NCBI GenBank assembly: GCA_965237965.1
Contig: CBDEGT010000002.1
Span: 682,001-746,000, forward strand
DNA length: 64,000 nucleotides
Source: UBA2988 sp965237965
GTDB lineage: Bacteria; Gemmatimonadota; Gemmatimonadetes; Longimicrobiales; Gaopeijiaceae
Direction: 5' to 3'
Of the stretch, positions 44,010 through 52,330 are shown one piece after another (positions within the stretch are counted from its first letter, which is position 1; each line of letters opens with the position of its first letter). The notes beneath the pieces are model-generated. The model was not told where the DNA came from. It saw nothing but the letters and a program-made list of their open reading frames with translations, and searched no databases. The position numbers and the translations under genes are program-made.

Positions 44010-44315
44010 TCAATCGTCCAGCTTGTACTTCTTCGGGGTCGGCTCGTACTTGGGCTTGATCCCGGTGTCCTCTTCGTAGTGGGCCCGCTCGTAGTCCCGC
44101 TGGGTCCAGTAGTTGTCCCGCGCCTGCCGCTTGTCCCGCCGCTTGGCGGCGTCCATCGCAAGACCATGGGTGGACTCGGTGTGAAGCGCAGGAAGGGAAA
44201 GGTGCTTCTGGAGGTCCAGGCTGCTACACGCGGGACAAGACGGCTTCTCCGCCCCCCGCACCAACGCTTCGAAGCGCTCTCCACAGGCCTGGCAGGAGTA
44301 GTCGTAGATCGGCAT
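44010..44315 (-). CDS. FmdB-type zinc-ribbon protein with long charged tail
   Basis: 101 residues: MPIYDYSCQACGERFEALVR, then CPACSSLDLQK, the two zinc knuckles, followed by a highly charged C-terminal half (RRDKRQARDNYWTQRDYERA). A second member of the family at 22093. It precedes the cytochrome gene by about 100 nt on the same strand; no functional link is known. Confidence 0.85.
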   Translation of the reverse strand: MPIYDYSCQACGERFEALVRGAEKPSCPACSSLDLQKHLSLPALHTESTHGLAMDAAKRRDKRQARDNYWTQRDYERAHYEEDTGIKPKYEPTPKKYKLDD

Positions 44316-44396
44316 CTCTAGGCGCTCCCCGGTATGTCCGACTGTCGGATGCTTGGTACATCGCAGGCCCCCGTTGGGTTCCGGCCCCAACCTCTT

Positions 44397-45344
44397 TCAC
44401 TCCAGAGGCTTGAGACCCGCCAGGATGCGTTCGCGGTGGGGTTCCAGGAAAGGCGGCAGCACGACTTTCTCCCCCAACGTCGTGGCTGGCTCGTCCACGG
44501 CGAAGCCCGGCCCGTCGGTGGCGATCTCGAACAGAATGCCGTTCGGCTCACGGAAGTAGAGGCTCCGGAACCAGAACCGGTCGATCTCGCCGCTGTTGGA
44601 CACGCGGAGACGATTGAGCCGGTCGGTCCACTGGTGATAGTCCTCCTCGGTAGGCGTGCGGAACGCGACGTGGTGTGCGCCCCCCGCCCCCTGGCGTGCC
44701 ACCGGCAGATCGGGCTGCACGGCCACGTGGAGCTCGGCGTGGGGACCGCCCTTCCCCATCTCGTACACATGCACGTTTGTGGCGCCATGGGTCGAGTCCG
44801 TGTACTCGAGCACCGGCCTGAGGCCCATGACGCGAGTCAGAATCCGATCGGTTTCGGACAGGCTCGGCACGCTGATCACGATCGGTCCGAGCCCGCGGAT
44901 CTGGTGCCTGCCAGGCACCGGGCTCTCCTCCCAGATCACGGGCGGATCTCCGAGACCGCCGTCCTCGATCAGCGACAGGCGCTGCCCCTCGCCGTCCTCG
45001 AAGTCGACCACCGCCTGCCCGCCGCGCTCGCCCGGCTCGTCCGCAACGCCGTGCTCGCGCAGGCGCTCCGACCACCACTCCAGGCTCTCCCTGCCCACCC
45101 GCAGGTGCGTGCGCACGATGCTGCTCGTGCCCCGGCCCTCGGGCCGAACGGGCCAGTCGAAGAACGTGAGGTCGGTGCCGGGGCTACCCGCACCGTCGGC
45201 GTAGAAGAGATGATAGGCGCTGACGTCGTCCTGATTGACGCTCCGCTTCACGAGACGCATCCCGAGCACGCCCGTGTAGAACCGGAGATTGTCGGCAATA
45301 CGTGCCGAGATGGCCGTCAGGTGGTGGACTCCGGTCAGCTGCAC
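44397..45344 (-). CDS. Ring-cleaving dioxygenase-type VOC protein
   Basis: 315 residues of two VOC domains: GVHHLTAISARIADNLRFYT, LVKRSVNQDD, LTFFDWP, and in the second half HHVAFRTPTEEDYHQWTDRL and RSLYFREPNGILFEIATDGP, giving His/His/Glu metal ligands. It matches the MhqO/LinE-like group. GTG 45344 with GGAG 8 nt upstream lies 4 nt after the homoserine kinase stop. It is therefore likely the last cistron of the thr operon, which is unexpected for a catabolic-type enzyme. Confidence 0.85.
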   Translation of the reverse strand: MQLTGVHHLTAISARIADNLRFYTGVLGMRLVKRSVNQDDVSAYHLFYADGAGSPGTDLTFFDWPVRPEGRGTSSIVRTHLRVGRESLEWWSERLREHGVADEPGERGGQAVVDFEDGEGQRLSLIEDGGLGDPPVIWEESPVPGRHQIRGLGPIVISVPSLSETDRILTRVMGLRPVLEYTDSTHGATNVHVYEMGKGGPHAELHVAVQPDLPVARQGAGGAHHVAFRTPTEEDYHQWTDRLNRLRVSNSGEIDRFWFRSLYFREPNGILFEIATDGPGFAVDEPATTLGEKVVLPPFLEPHRERILAGLKPLE

Positions 45345-45348
45345 CGCG

Positions 45349-46332
45349 TTACTCCACGTCCAGCTCGGCCCTGGTCGGAGCGGCGTCGTCTCCCGGCCCC
45401 CGCACCGCGAGCGCGTCGCCCGGATCCATGAAGCACACCCCCTGCGTGACGGGGCGAAGCGCGAACGCCTGCACGTCCGGGCCCGGGTGGTGCTCTGCGA
45501 GTGCGTCCGCCATGCGGGCGGCGACCGCCGCGGCTTCACCGACCGCGCACACCGCGATCAGACCGGAGCCGGAGCCGGACACGGTCCCAGCCCAAGCACC
45601 CGCCGCCACGGCTACCGCGAGGGCCTCTTCCGCGCCCGGGATCAGGGGGAGCCGGTAGGGGACGTGGAGGGCGTCCTCGAAGCCACGCCGGAGCAGCTCC
45701 GGGTCGCCGGTAGCCAGCCCGCTCAGCAACGCGGCAGCGCGCGCCACCGCACCGGCCGCGACCCTGTGGGAGACGGTCGCCGGTAGGGCGGCGCGCGCCG
45801 CGCGAGTAGAAACCCGGATCGGTGGGGCGGCGAACGCGAATCCCACGCGCTCGGAAAGCTGCAAGGTCACGGCCCGGGGCGCCTCCGCGCCTCCCAGCGC
45901 TGCGACCAGCCCCCCATACGCGGAGGCGCCGGCGTTGTCGCCGTGTCCCTCCTCCCCGGTCGCCAGCGCGAACGCCCCGTCCGCATCGAGGCCCTCACCC
46001 GCCACGAGCGTTGCGAGTGCCGCGCCCGCCACGAGCGCGGCGGCCGAAGAACCCAGGCCACAGGCAATCGGGATCCCAGATCGGACCCTGAGCACCCCTC
46101 GCGGCTCCACGCCACGCACCCCAAGTATCTTCCGGAACGAGATTTCGACCAAGTCCTCGCCGGGCGGGGCATCATCCGGCCGTTCTACGGTCAGCTTCGT
46201 AGCGCCGGGCTCGAATGCAGCGTCGAGGAAGCGATCCACCGCCAGACCCACGCAGTCGAAACCGCCCCCCAGGTTGGAGGTGGAGCCCGGAACCCGGACC
46301 GCTGCCGCCTGCTGCCGGTGGGGAGACGTCAC
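45349..46332 (-). CDS. thrB: Homoserine kinase
   Basis: 327 residues, GHMP kinase: RVPGSTSNLGGGFDCVGLAV at the N-terminus, the ATP loop ACGLGSSAAALVAGA (about 100), and VSGSGSGLIAVC in the C-terminal domain. Phosphorylates homoserine for threonine synthesis. Start GTG overlaps the threonine synthase stop (GTGA). Third gene of thrA-thrC-thrB. Confidence 0.93.
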   Translation of the reverse strand: MTSPHRQQAAAVRVPGSTSNLGGGFDCVGLAVDRFLDAAFEPGATKLTVERPDDAPPGEDLVEISFRKILGVRGVEPRGVLRVRSGIPIACGLGSSAAALVAGAALATLVAGEGLDADGAFALATGEEGHGDNAGASAYGGLVAALGGAEAPRAVTLQLSERVGFAFAAPPIRVSTRAARAALPATVSHRVAAGAVARAAALLSGLATGDPELLRRGFEDALHVPYRLPLIPGAEEALAVAVAAGAWAGTVSGSGSGLIAVCAVGEAAAVAARMADALAEHHPGPDVQAFALRPVTQGVCFMDPGDALAVRGPGDDAAPTRAELDVE

Positions 46333-47660
46333 CGGGCCACTGCCCGGCCGCCCGCCACCTCGTCGAGCAGCTCCATGAGCTCGGCCAAGTCTCCCCCCAT
46401 CTGGACGATCCGCTCCTGCGCGTCGAGAGCGCGCGCGATCACCGGCGGAATCTCCGGCCGCACACCCACCGCTGCCTCGACCACCCCGGGTAGCTTGGCG
46501 GGGTGCGCCGTCGCGAGCACCACCGACGGGGCGGCCCCACCCTCGCTCGCTTCGCGGTATGCAACCGCGCCGAGAAGACCCACAGCGCCGTGTGGATCGA
46601 TCAGGTAGCCGCGCTCGCGGTGACAGCGAGCCATGGACTCCGTCGTAGCCCGGTCGTCGAACGAGGCGCTCCAGATCCAACGGCGGAGCTCGTCCAGCCT
46701 GGCGCCGGTCAGCGAGGCTAGTCGCTCGAGGTTGCTCGGATCGCTCACGTCCATCGCACTGGACAGCGTGCGGCGTGTCGCCCGAGAAGAAGCGGCTCCG
46801 GTCTCGAGGTGGCGAAGCAGCGTGTCGTTCACGTTGAGGGCGGCGACAAGCCTATGGACAGGAAGCCCAGCCCTCGCAGCGATGAGCCCAGCGGTAAGGT
46901 TGCCGAGGTTACCGGAGGGTACCGAGAACACGCACGCACCGTCCCACGCCCCCTGCCGGACTGCATCGACGTAGTAGAAGGACTGTGGGATCAGGCGTCC
47001 GACGTTGATCGAGTTCGCCGAGGTCAGGGAGAGGCGCCCGGCTTCGCTCGACCGGAATGCGGACTTCGCCAGTGCCTGGCAGTCGTCGAAGGATCCCTGC
47101 ACCGCAACCGCGGTCACCCTGCCACCTAGCGTCGTGAACAGGCGGCGCTGCTCGTCGCTCACGCCGTCTTCCGGAAAGAGCACGACGACCGGGAATCGGG
47201 GGCGGTCCGCGAACGCATGCGTGACGGCACCACCCGTATCGCCCGAAGTCGCGACCAGGACCAGCCGCGTGCGCTCTGGGTCGGGATCGAGCCGGTCCAT
47301 GAGAGCGGCCATGAAGCGCGCCCCTACGTCCTTGAACGCCGCGGTGGGTCCGTGAAAGAGCTCCAGAACGTGCAGGTCGTCCCCGATTGATACGAGCGGG
47401 ACCGGGAAATCCAGGGCCTCCGCGACGACCTGCTCGAGGGTTTCTGCCGCGACCTCGTCCCCGATCAGCGCGAGCGCGCTGCGCAGCGCAGTGTCCGCGA
47501 ACGAGCGACTCGTACGCGCCACCAGCGCCGGATCGAAGCGCGACGACGCCACCGGCACGTAAAGGCCACCGTCAGGAGCGGGGCCCTGGAAAAGGGCCTC
47601 GGCAAGCGTCGCAGTGCCACCCGCTTCTTGACCGGCGCGCGTGCTGCGCCAGCGCTTCAC
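46329..47660 (-). CDS. thrC: Threonine synthase
   Basis: 443 residues. The PLP lysine is in HGPTAAFKDVGARFM, preceded by GDDLHVLELF; ATSGDTGGAVTHAF binds the phosphate and SANSINVGRLIPQ follows, all signatures of class II ThrC. Converts phosphohomoserine to threonine. GTG 47660 overlaps the thrA stop. Residue order and length fit the bacterial long form. Confidence 0.95.
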   Translation of the reverse strand: MKRWRSTRAGQEAGGTATLAEALFQGPAPDGGLYVPVASSRFDPALVARTSRSFADTALRSALALIGDEVAAETLEQVVAEALDFPVPLVSIGDDLHVLELFHGPTAAFKDVGARFMAALMDRLDPDPERTRLVLVATSGDTGGAVTHAFADRPRFPVVVLFPEDGVSDEQRRLFTTLGGRVTAVAVQGSFDDCQALAKSAFRSSEAGRLSLTSANSINVGRLIPQSFYYVDAVRQGAWDGACVFSVPSGNLGNLTAGLIAARAGLPVHRLVAALNVNDTLLRHLETGAASSRATRRTLSSAMDVSDPSNLERLASLTGARLDELRRWIWSASFDDRATTESMARCHRERGYLIDPHGAVGLLGAVAYREASEGGAAPSVVLATAHPAKLPGVVEAAVGVRPEIPPVIARALDAQERIVQMGGDLAELMELLDEVAGGRAVAR

Positions 47661-50206
47661 CGTACCGACTCCAGCGCGGGGCGCTCCGCTCCTGGCCATG
47701 CCCCCGCCGTGCCCGCGGGCCTTCTTCCGTTGATGCCCACAGGCGCCTCCTGCGCCTCGGCCCGCGCGCGTAAGACGTCCGCGAACACGCCGGCGGCGGT
47801 GACCGCGGGTCCCGCACCCGGACCGCGGACCACGAGGGGTACGGTCCGATACCGCTCGGAAACCACCAGGATCAGGTTCTCGCTCCCATGCAGGCTCCAG
47901 CACGGGTGCTCCATCGGGACAACCTCAAGGCCGACCCGAGCGCTACCCGCCTCGACCGTGCCCAGGTAGACCAAGCGCCCACCCGAGGCCGCCGCGTCGG
48001 CGCGACTCCCCTCCATGGGCTCGTCCAGCTGCGGCAACCGGTCCCAGAACGTCTCGATCGGCCCGTCGGCCGCTTCGCGGGGAAGGAGCGGCTCGACCTC
48101 GACGTCCTCGGGCTCCAGCTGGAGACCAGCCGAGCGGGCGAGGATCACGAGCTTGCGGGCGACGTCGAGTCCGGAGAGGTCGTCGCGCGGATCCGGCTCG
48201 GTGTATCCCAAATCGTACGCACCTTTCACCGCCTCGCTGAAGCGGCACCCCTTCATCACCTCGTCGCACAGATAGCCGAGTGTGCCGGACAGAACACCTT
48301 GTAGCCGGAGGATCTGGTCCCCGGTTGCGGCCAGATCCGAAACGGTGCGGAGCACGGGCAGACCCGCACCTACAGTCGTCTCGTAGTAGATGGCGCCCCC
48401 CCTGCCTGCCGCTTCCCGCAGCCTGTCCCACTCCGCGCCGGTTGCAGCGAAACCGATTTTGTTTGCGGCCACCACGGACACGCCAGCCGCGAGCATCCGT
48501 TCGTAAGACGCGGGCAGGGCCGGACTGGCCGTGCAGTCGACGAAGATGCGTGGATGGTGCGGACTCTCGATAGCCGCCTCGATCAGAGCCTCTGCCGGCT
48601 CGGAGCTGTCCTCGAGCGCTTCCCGCCAGACGCTCGGGTCGATTCCTCGCCTTTCGAGCGCGGCACCCCGGCTGGACGCGATTCCGTTGACACGCAGCCG
48701 ATGCACGACCGCCCGGGTAGAGAGCTGGTCGAGGAACGCCGCGCCCACGCGGCCGACGCCCGCAACGTACAGTTCTGCCGCACGCGGACGCGGCGCGAAG
48801 AAGGCATCGTGGATGGCGCGTACCGCAGCGGGACCGTCATGCGCCGACACGACTACCGAAATGTTCCGCTCGGACGCACCCTGCCCGATCGCACGAACAT
48901 TGATTCTGTGATTCCCGAGAACGCCGAAGATCCGGCCCGACACCCCGGGGAGGTGGCGCATGCCGTCTCCTACCGCGGAAACGACCGCGCAGTCCGGCTC
49001 CACGCGTAGATCCTCGACGAGTCCAGTCTCACGTTCAAGTCGGAACTCGTCGGACAGCACCGACCTGCAGCTGGCCGCCGCTTCGCTCGGCACCACCAGG
49101 CAGACCGAGGCCTCGCTCCCGCCCTGCGTCACGAGGATCACACGCACCCGCCGACGGTGCAGGGCCGCGAGTGCGCGTGCGGTCATCTCGGTCGCGTCGT
49201 CGCCGGCGCGGGCGGCGAGTTGAAGCACCGCCGCATCGGTACGCGAGGCAAGCGCGCGTACGGGCACGTCATCGCGGGAGCCACCATCCGCGGAGACCAG
49301 CGTCCCGGGGTGATCGGCATAGAAAGCGTTCTTGATGACGAGCGGGACGCCGCGTTCGCGGAGCAACCGGGCGGCGTCCGGATGCACGACCTTCGCGCCC
49401 CAGTGGGAAAGCTCGAGTAGCTCGGCGAAGCTCATTCCCTCGAGACTCGTCGCCTCGGGAACCACGCGTGGATCCGCGCTCATCACGCCGTCCACGTCGG
49501 TCCAGATCTCGACCAGGTCGGCGGGAAGGCAGACGCCCAGGATGGCCGCGGATGTATCCGATCCACCCCGCCCTATCGTCGTCACCTCGCCGATAGGGTT
49601 TGCTCCCGTGAAGCCTCCGACGATCGGGATGCTGCCGGCGGCCGACGCGGCAGCGGCCTCGCGCCGAACCGCGGCCTCGGTCGAGACCAGGTCGATGGCA
49701 GCCTCGCTGAAGGCGTCGTCCGTAACCAGCCAGCGACCGGGATCGGCAGCGACCGCGGGTAGACCGCGAGCACGCAGCGCAGCGGCCACCACAGCCGACG
49801 AGAGCCCCTCCCCGGTCGCCAGCACAGAATCCAACGTGCGCGGGCTGCACTCGCCCAGCAGCGCTACGCCCCGCAGCAGCCGTTCCAGATGGTCGAGCCG
49901 TCGGCGAATCTCCGCCTCGACCTCGGCGCGGGTGTCGGTGTCGGCGTCGAGCACAGCGCGCGCCGCGTCCAAGTGCTCTGCCCGGAGCCGCGCTTCCAGT
50001 TCCTCGTGCTTGCCACCGCTCGCCGCGGCACGTGCGGCCGTGATCAGCGCGTCGGTCACTCCGGCGAACGCGGACACCACGACAACCGGGTCGACCTCGG
50101 CCGCGCGCGCGCGCACCTGAGCGGCGATCACCTCGACCCGCTCCGGGCCGGTCACTGAGGTGCCGCCGAATTTCAGCACGCGATAAGGGCGGGCTGTGCT
50201 GCTCAT
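47657..50206 (-). CDS. thrA: Bifunctional aspartokinase / homoserine dehydrogenase
   Basis: 849 residues from ATG 50206 (another ATG 36 nt upstream at 50242). The aspartokinase part starts VLKFGGTSVTGPERVEVIAA and has GFTGANPIGEVTTIGRGGSD; ACT domains cover about 320-470 (VTQGGSEASVCLV, GRIFGVLGNHRINVRAIGQG). The homoserine dehydrogenase starts ELYVAGVGRVGAAFLDQL, with VVAANKIGFAATGAEWDRLR, GAGLPVLRT and LSGTLGYLCDEV. First structural gene of the threonine operon. An attenuator terminator ends 48 nt before the start. Confidence 0.96.
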   Translation of the reverse strand: MSSTARPYRVLKFGGTSVTGPERVEVIAAQVRARAAEVDPVVVVSAFAGVTDALITAARAAASGGKHEELEARLRAEHLDAARAVLDADTDTRAEVEAEIRRRLDHLERLLRGVALLGECSPRTLDSVLATGEGLSSAVVAAALRARGLPAVAADPGRWLVTDDAFSEAAIDLVSTEAAVRREAAAASAAGSIPIVGGFTGANPIGEVTTIGRGGSDTSAAILGVCLPADLVEIWTDVDGVMSADPRVVPEATSLEGMSFAELLELSHWGAKVVHPDAARLLRERGVPLVIKNAFYADHPGTLVSADGGSRDDVPVRALASRTDAAVLQLAARAGDDATEMTARALAALHRRRVRVILVTQGGSEASVCLVVPSEAAASCRSVLSDEFRLERETGLVEDLRVEPDCAVVSAVGDGMRHLPGVSGRIFGVLGNHRINVRAIGQGASERNISVVVSAHDGPAAVRAIHDAFFAPRPRAAELYVAGVGRVGAAFLDQLSTRAVVHRLRVNGIASSRGAALERRGIDPSVWREALEDSSEPAEALIEAAIESPHHPRIFVDCTASPALPASYERMLAAGVSVVAANKIGFAATGAEWDRLREAAGRGGAIYYETTVGAGLPVLRTVSDLAATGDQILRLQGVLSGTLGYLCDEVMKGCRFSEAVKGAYDLGYTEPDPRDDLSGLDVARKLVILARSAGLQLEPEDVEVEPLLPREAADGPIETFWDRLPQLDEPMEGSRADAAASGGRLVYLGTVEAGSARVGLEVVPMEHPCWSLHGSENLILVVSERYRTVPLVVRGPGAGPAVTAAGVFADVLRARAEAQEAPVGINGRRPAGTAGAWPGAERPALESVR

Positions 50207-50254
50207 CGGTCTCGCGCTACTCCGGGCCACCGGCTGAGGCATGGCCCAATCGGG

Positions 50255-50286
50255 AAAAAAAGAAGCCGGCCCGATGCGGGGCCGGC
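50255..50286 (-). terminator. Attenuator terminator before thrA
   Basis: On the minus strand GCCGGCCC-CGCATC-GGGCCGGC (50286-50265) is followed directly by TTCTTTTTTT (50264-50255), a textbook intrinsic terminator inside the leader of thrA. The 5' arm plus loop contains GCCCCGC (50276-50282), which can instead pair with GCGGGGC at 50339-50345 to form an antiterminator. Confidence 0.92.
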
Positions 50287-50314
50287 TGTCAGAGCGTTCG
50301 CGTCCGCGATCGCG

Positions 50315-50401
50315 TCAGGGTCCACCGTGTGGACCGCCGCCCCGCCCCCGAAGTCGGGGGCCGGTGGTCGTGGTCGTGATGATGATGATGGCGGCGTCCA
50401 T
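50315..50401 (-). CDS. thrL: Threonine/isoleucine-rich leader peptide of the thr operon
   Basis: 28 codons starting MDAAIIIITTTTTGPRLRGR and ending GGGPHGGP before TGA. The four Ile codons (ATC x4) and five Thr codons (ACG/ACC) at positions 5-13 are the composition of E. coli thrL. GGAAGG lies 3 nt before the ATG, a tight spacing. A 7-8 bp hairpin GCCCCCGA/TCGGGGGC (50344-50361) follows the Thr codons, so ribosome stalling there would free GCGGGGC for antitermination. The gene name is by analogy only. Confidence 0.85.
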   Translation of the reverse strand: MDAAIIIITTTTTGPRLRGRGGGPHGGP

Positions 50402-50525
50402 CGACCTTCCATCGACCCTGGGGGAACAGCTCAACTGGCATGACACGCACTGGAATGCGGAATCTGTATCCTGACCTGGGGACCGGGCAAGTCTTCGCCA
50501 AGTCGGACTCTCCGGCGCCCGGGGG

Positions 50526-50555
50526 TTGACGGTCCCCCGGCGGCGGCGGTAACGT
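50526..50555 (+). promoter_or_regulatory. Candidate metX promoter
   Basis: TTGACG (50526-50531) and TAACGT (50550-50555) with 18 bp spacing, placing the start site just before the riboswitch at 50574. The -10 match is weak (TA and final T only). Confidence 0.45.
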
Positions 50556-50573
50556 CGCCCCACAACCGATGGC

Positions 50574-50628
50574 ACCGTGGTGATTTGACGCATATTGCCG
50601 CCACGTAAAACAACGGGCTAAAAAGCGA
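50574..50628 (+). promoter_or_regulatory. SAM-II riboswitch
   Basis: CGTGGTGATTTG (50576-50587), CGCATATTGC and CCACGTAAAACAA then GGGCTAAAAAGCG match the SAM-II consensus block by block. P1 is CGTGG (50576-50580) with CCACG (50601-50605), and the GCTAAAA segment forms the pseudoknot. It lies upstream of metX, the gene most often controlled by this S-adenosylmethionine sensor. Confidence 0.92.
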
Positions 50629-50630
50629 CC

Positions 50631-50667
50631 GGCCCGGCCGCGGAAGCGTCCCGGGCCTCGTCGTTTT
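50631..50667 (+). terminator. Hairpin with U tail after the SAM-II element
   Basis: GGCCCGG (50631-50637) pairs with CCGGGCC (50651-50657), followed by TCGTCGTTTT. It lies between the riboswitch and metX, so SAM binding may act by premature termination, although SAM-II elements often act on translation instead. Confidence 0.65.
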
Positions 50668-50724
50668 CGGACCCCGTTTCGGATCCGGCATGGCACGCCG
50701 CGGCGCCCCAACACACGGAGACTC

Positions 50725-51825
50725 GTGGCGTACCACAGAAGCCGGGCGACCCGGGGGGAGCGGACAGCCGCCTCCCGGGGCGACGAAGCCGGGGGCGTAC
50801 CCGCGCCGCTCGCAACGCAGAGGGAGCTCGTGGTGCGGGAGGGGATCCACGTTCTCCCCGACAGTCTCGCCCTCGAGCTGGGTGGACGGATCACGCCCTG
50901 CAGCATCGCCTGGCGCCTGATCGGACCACCCAGCGCGCCGGTGGTCGCCGTTTTGGGGGGCATCTCGGCGGACCGCCGGGTGTGCGCCGCCCCCGGCCAC
51001 GACGAGGCCGAAGGATGGTGGGAGGCACAAGTCGGGATCAGACGGGCGCTCGATCTGAGCCGTTGGCGCGTGCTCTCCATCGACTTCATTGGCGGTTCGG
51101 GAAGATCGAGCGCTCCGCCCCAGCCCAGCCGTAACGTGATCCCATCCATCACGCCAGGCGATCAGGCCGAAGCGCTACGCGCGGTGGTGGACCACCTCGA
51201 CATGCCACGGCTGCATGGGGTGGTAGGCGCCTCATACGGAGGCGCAGTCGCGCTCTCGTTCGCAGCGGACCACGCCGCCCGCACGCGCTCCGCCCTGGTG
51301 ATCGGGGCCGCGCACCGCAGTCACCCAATGGCCACCGCGGTCCGGGTGATTCAGCGCAGGATCGTGGCCGAGGCGGTCGCGCGCGGAAAGGAGCGCGAGG
51401 GACTCGCGCTCGCGCGCGCGCTAGCGATGACCACGTACCGATCGCAGGAGGAGTTCCAGCGCCGCTTCGCAGGCCCGCCCGCTTGGGGGCCGGCGGGGCC
51501 GCGCTTCCCGGTCGAGAACTATATCGACCACAACGGGCGCGCCTTCGCCGAGCGATTCAACTCCCAGGGCTTTCTCTGCCTCAGCCTCTCGATGGATCTG
51601 CAGGACGTCGATCCACAGCGTGTGGGCATACCCGTTACGCTGGTCGCGATGGAACCCGACTCGATCGCCCCCGCATGGCAGGTGCGTGACCTGTACGAGC
51701 GTCTGGGTACCGGACACGAGCTGATCGAGGTGACCAGCACAGCGGGGCACGACGGATTCCTGACGGACGTGAATACCTTCGCCGGGGTCCTCACGGGCTT
51801 CCTGGAGCGGAACTCACGGGACTAG
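50725..51825 (+). CDS. metX: Homoserine O-acyltransferase (MetX-type)
   Basis: 366 residues of alpha/beta-hydrolase fold: VAVLGGISADRRVC near the N-terminus, the nucleophile GASYGGAVALSFA, and the catalytic His in STAGHDGFLTD. It activates homoserine for methionine synthesis; whether it uses acetyl- or succinyl-CoA cannot be told. GTG start with GGAG 4 nt upstream. It is divergent from the thr operon and competes for the same homoserine. Confidence 0.9.
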   Translation: MAYHRSRATRGERTAASRGDEAGGVPAPLATQRELVVREGIHVLPDSLALELGGRITPCSIAWRLIGPPSAPVVAVLGGISADRRVCAAPGHDEAEGWWEAQVGIRRALDLSRWRVLSIDFIGGSGRSSAPPQPSRNVIPSITPGDQAEALRAVVDHLDMPRLHGVVGASYGGAVALSFAADHAARTRSALVIGAAHRSHPMATAVRVIQRRIVAEAVARGKEREGLALARALAMTTYRSQEEFQRRFAGPPAWGPAGPRFPVENYIDHNGRAFAERFNSQGFLCLSLSMDLQDVDPQRVGIPVTLVAMEPDSIAPAWQVRDLYERLGTGHELIEVTSTAGHDGFLTDVNTFAGVLTGFLERNSRD

Positions 51826-52316
51826 CTCCCGCCCTCGCCCACCTCCACGACCGCGCCCACCCCCACCCCGTTCGCCTCGAACCAACCCCGGTTGACCTCG
51901 AGCGCCGACCAGTAGGGCACGCCCGGCTCGTAGACCTCGCAACCCTCCAGGTACACGCTCGTGCAGGGCTCCATCTGGAGCACCCGGACAACCGTGCCGG
52001 CACTGTCGAGGAACGCGATCTCCAGCGGCACCCGGGTGCGCCACATCCAGAACGCCGCGCCCTCGGACTGCACCGAGTCGTAGAGAAAGATCATCCCGGA
52101 TCCGGGGTCGAGCCTGGGTCGGAGCATCAGGCCGAAGGAGCGCTGATCGGGAGAGCGAGCCGTCTCCACGAGCAAGCGGACCGAGCCGCTGTCCGTACGT
52201 ATGCTCGCCACAGCGGTGTCGAACGCAACCGGAGAAACCCAGACCGCCTCCTCCCGTCCGCACCCGCCCCCGAGCAGCAGGAAGCCGCACACAACGACGA
52301 GCCAACGTATCCGCAT
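51822..52316 (-). CDS. DUF192-family lipoprotein
   Basis: 164 residues with lipobox LLLGGGC at the N-terminus. The DUF192 signature is VETARSPDQRSFGLMLRPRL, GMIFLYD, FWMWRTRVPLEIAFLD and a final alpha/beta edge. The IS copy 2 boundary is 14 bp before its ATG, so its native promoter is no longer attached in this arrangement. It overlaps the metX stop by 4 bases, tail to tail. Confidence 0.88.
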   Translation of the reverse strand: MRIRWLVVVCGFLLLGGGCGREEAVWVSPVAFDTAVASIRTDSGSVRLLVETARSPDQRSFGLMLRPRLDPGSGMIFLYDSVQSEGAAFWMWRTRVPLEIAFLDSAGTVVRVLQMEPCTSVYLEGCEVYEPGVPYWSALEVNRGWFEANGVGVGAVVEVGEGGS

Positions 52317-52330
52317 TCTAGGAATCCTAG

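Noticed and set aside
50203..50412. Minus-strand frame MEGRWTPPSSSS running through the thr leader
   Set aside because: It reads through the terminator into thrA. The neighbouring frame with IIIITTTTT and a stop at 50315 fits an attenuator far better.
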